Of a DNA stretch of 6,901 nt, positions 5,652 through 6,901 are shown in pieces. This stretch comes from an uncultured bacterium (GTDB taxonomy: Bacteria > Verrucomicrobiota > Kiritimatiellia > UBA8416 > CALETX01), in assembly GCA_937920455.1 (NCBI GenBank), contig CALETX010000036.1, positions 1 to 6,901 of the forward strand, read 5' to 3'. Made by a program: the position numbers and the translations under genes. The notes beneath the pieces were generated by a model that saw only the letters and a list, made by a program, of their open reading frames with translations, ran no database searches and was not told the DNA's origin. How positions within the stretch are numbered: the stretch's first letter is position 1; each line of letters opens with the position of its first letter.

Positions 5652-6550
5652 TCGTATTCAAGCATTGGCTCGACTTGCTCAGGCGCAGGAGGCAGATTGC
5701 CAGCCGGAATCTCGGGTTCAGCGGATGCGGGCGCGCCGGACAACATTTCAATCTCATGCTCAAGAGCACGGTCCGGGATTGCCCCCAGGTCAAGAGCCTG
5801 CTGGTAGTGAAATCTCGCCGTTTCAACGTCAGGCGGCGACAGCAGGGTCAAAAGTCGCGCCATGTCATAGTGCGCCGCGCGCAGGCGCGGGTCGAGCTCC
5901 AGCGCCTGTTGAATGGCCTCGCGGGCCTCTTCCTGTTGGCCGAGGGCAAAAGCCACAGTGCCGGCCAGAAGATGCACCGCTGCATTTGATGGAGCGTCCC
6001 TCTTCAACGACTCCACAAGGAACGATGCGGCCTCGAAATCCCCAGACTGACACTGAAGCGAAGCGAACATAAGCCGAATGCCCAGATCGTCTGGCGCTTG
6101 CTTGAGGCCATCCATCAACACAACCCGCGCCTTCTCTAAATTGCCATCCTTCATCAGAAGCCTAGCCGCATTCTTTATCTGCTTGAGCTCCGCGCCTGCC
6201 GTTCGGGGAACAGCGCCCCCCTCTTTGCCGGCACGATCAATAGTCTTGTCCTCCACTCTGCGCAGGATCATCTCCATTTGGCTGTTGCAGTAGTGAAGAC
6301 GATACTTGACCACAGCCGGTTGATACTCCGGATATCGTTTCGAAAGCGCTGAGTATTTTTCAAGGGCCGCTCCGTACAACCTGACGGCATCCGACCACGA
6401 ACGTCTGTCGCGGGCGTCATCGGCCTGCGAAAGGAGTTGATACGCCTCCTGAAACTGTGTCTCCGCAAAGCCGTCTTCACCCGCCAAAGACTTGTCCATG
6501 GCCGCGCCAACAAGGCCCGCCAAGAAAAATAAAAGCAAAAATTTTTTCAT
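5648..6550 (-). CDS. Exported tetratricopeptide-repeat protein
   Basis: This 300-residue protein starts with a clear Sec signal peptide: MKK, then a hydrophobic core LLLFFLAGLVGAA, and a likely cleavage after SLA at about residue 23. It has no lipobox Cys. Residues 30-100 are helical with TPR-like spacing (SWSDAVRLYGAALEKYSALSKRYP). A charged linker follows, then about four TPR units at roughly 122-257, best seen in NLEKARVVLMDGLKQAPDD and QEEAREAIQQALELDPR. The last 30 residues form a Pro/Glu/Ala-rich acidic tail. Such proteins act as extracytoplasmic scaffolds; the partner is unknown. ATG 6550 is chosen over the upstream in-frame TTG at 6574 because it begins the signal peptide and has GGCGGG six bases upstream. 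It is divergent from the GYF_2 gene and first in the - strand run. Confidence 0.88.
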   Translation of the reverse strand: MKKFLLLFFLAGLVGAAMDKSLAGEDGFAETQFQEAYQLLSQADDARDRRSWSDAVRLYGAALEKYSALSKRYPEYQPAVVKYRLHYCNSQMEMILRRVEDKTIDRAGKEGGAVPRTAGAELKQIKNAARLLMKDGNLEKARVVLMDGLKQAPDDLGIRLMFASLQCQSGDFEAASFLVESLKRDAPSNAAVHLLAGTVAFALGQQEEAREAIQQALELDPRLRAAHYDMARLLTLLSPPDVETARFHYQQALDLGAIPDRALEHEIEMLSGAPASAEPEIPAGNLPPAPEQVEPMLEYE

Positions 6551-6603
6551 GATATGCCCGCCAACAATAGCCAAGCTTCTGCTGGCATCTCGCGCAAAAT
6601 TGA

Positions 6604-6632
6604 AATAAACTCTGTCTCCGCCCGATTGGCAA
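6604..6632 (-). promoter_or_regulatory. Sigma-70-like promoter of the TPR gene run
   Basis: On the - strand, TTGCCA (6632-6627, five of six to TTGACA) and TTTATT (6609-6604, four of six to TATAAT) are separated by exactly 17 bp. Transcription would begin near 6597, giving a leader of about 47 nt before the ATG at 6550. The - strand genes downstream down to recD2 could all be read from here, as no other clear promoter was seen between them. Confidence 0.45.
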
Positions 6633-6674
6633 GCGTCTTGTTGAAGGCATACCCTTAATCTGACCTAAATTCCA

Positions 6675-6704
6675 AAACATCCGCTTGACCGGAATGAGAT
6701 GTTT
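6675..6704. repeat. Inverted repeat between the divergent promoters
   Basis: AAACATC at 6675-6681 is complementary to GATGTTT at 6698-6704, with a 16-nt spacer. It lies between the two candidate promoters, upstream of both, where a shared operator for divergent genes could sit. Seven-base arms can arise by chance. Confidence 0.35.
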
Positions 6705-6719
6705 CCGCAAAAGTGTTAA

Positions 6720-6749
6720 TTGTTGGAGCGCGACAGTGTAATTTATATT
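6720..6749 (+). promoter_or_regulatory. Possible promoter of the GYF_2-domain gene
   Basis: TTGTTG (6720-6725) and TATATT (6744-6749) are spaced by 18 bp within an AT-rich tract. The start would be near 6756, about 21 nt before the ATG. The -35 match is weak (three of six), so this is tentative. Confidence 0.35.
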
Positions 6750-6777
6750 ATAAGTCCAGTCACGGATTTCAAGGCTT

Positions 6778-6901
6778 ATGTCCAAGATATACGACGGTCT
6801 CAAGGCTCCAGACGACAAACCAGATACTTGGTATATCAAAATCAGCGACGATTTAGTTTACGGTCCAATCACATTTGCCACCCTTAGCGACTGGGCATCT
6901 G
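6778..6901 (+). CDS. GYF_2 (DUF4339) domain protein, N-terminal fragment
   Basis: The ATG at 6778 is the first possible start after an in-frame stop at 6751-6753. A weak AAGG (6771-6774) lies only 3 nt before it. The 41 visible residues start with a polar leader (MSKIYDGLKAPDDKPDT), followed by WYIKISDDLVYGPITFATLSDWAS. This fits the start of a GYF_2/DUF4339 domain, whose pattern is WY-x(5-8)-GP-(F/I)-x(3)-L-x(2)-W/L. Such domains sit at the N-terminus of many bacterial membrane or secreted proteins and are thought to bind other proteins. There is no signal peptide, so membrane segments, if any, lie beyond the window. The gene is cut off at the right edge and its full architecture is unknown. 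Confidence 0.75.
   Translation, partial: MSKIYDGLKAPDDKPDTWYIKISDDLVYGPITFATLSDWAS

Larger units (their letters stand above)
6551..6777. other. Divergent promoter region
   Basis: These 227 bases separate the TPR gene (- strand) from the GYF_2 gene (+ strand). They are more AT-rich than the flanking genes and contain a candidate promoter on each strand plus an inverted repeat between them. I see no further gene; the frame 6477-6839 on the - strand crosses both genes and is a shadow. Confidence 0.7.

Noticed and set aside
1..6901. CRISPR array, tRNA, rRNA or toxin-antitoxin or defence cassette
   Set aside because: No regularly spaced repeats, cloverleaf or rRNA signatures or defence-gene motifs are seen; RecD2 is a housekeeping helicase and not by itself evidence of a defence island.

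Overview
This 6.9 kb stretch looks like chromosomal DNA of a moderately GC-rich, free-living bacterium. The mix of a divergent TPR lipoprotein-like/periplasmic protein, a GYF_2-type (DUF4339) protein, an IS66 transposase, a RecD2 helicase and a DUF401 membrane protein would suit the Planctomycetes-Verrucomicrobia-Lentisphaerae-Kiritimatiellota group. That placement is inference from gene content; nothing here (no rRNA, no marker gene) proves it.

Layout. (1) Bases 1-126 are the C-terminal end of an IS66-family transposase on the + strand. (2) Bases 127-432 hold no convincing gene. They contain three inverted-repeat structures, a possible extended -10 promoter and a strong ribosome binding site. 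(3) Bases 433-2286 are a two-gene + strand unit: a dCMP deaminase (GTG start, strong Shine-Dalgarno), then 15 bp later a polytopic DUF401-family membrane protein. (4) Bases 2216-6550 are a run of - strand genes, listed in transcription order: a secreted TPR protein, a doubtful 113-codon ORF that fills the gap, an FkbM-type methyltransferase and a RecD2-type helicase. RecD2 converges on the DUF401 gene, and the two coding regions overlap tail to tail by 71 bp. (5) Bases 6551-6777 are a divergent promoter region, followed by the first 41 codons of a GYF_2-domain protein on the + strand, cut by the window edge.

How the genes may work together. The dCMP deaminase makes dUMP for thymidylate synthesis. 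RecD2 is a 5'-3' helicase of DNA repair and replication-fork maintenance. Both belong to DNA metabolism but sit on opposite strands and share no visible regulation. The DUF401 protein lies in the Ion Transporter clan and has no known substrate; its close spacing with the deaminase suggests co-transcription. FkbM enzymes usually methylate sugars or other small-molecule or polysaccharide groups, and its place just upstream of recD2 looks like positional rather than functional linkage.

No previously undescribed defence, mobile or regulatory system can be demonstrated here. The best leads are the nested palindrome/pseudoknot-capable leader before the deaminase, the long convergent overlap, the deaminase-DUF401 pairing, and the unassigned ORF that fits exactly between the TPR and FkbM genes.
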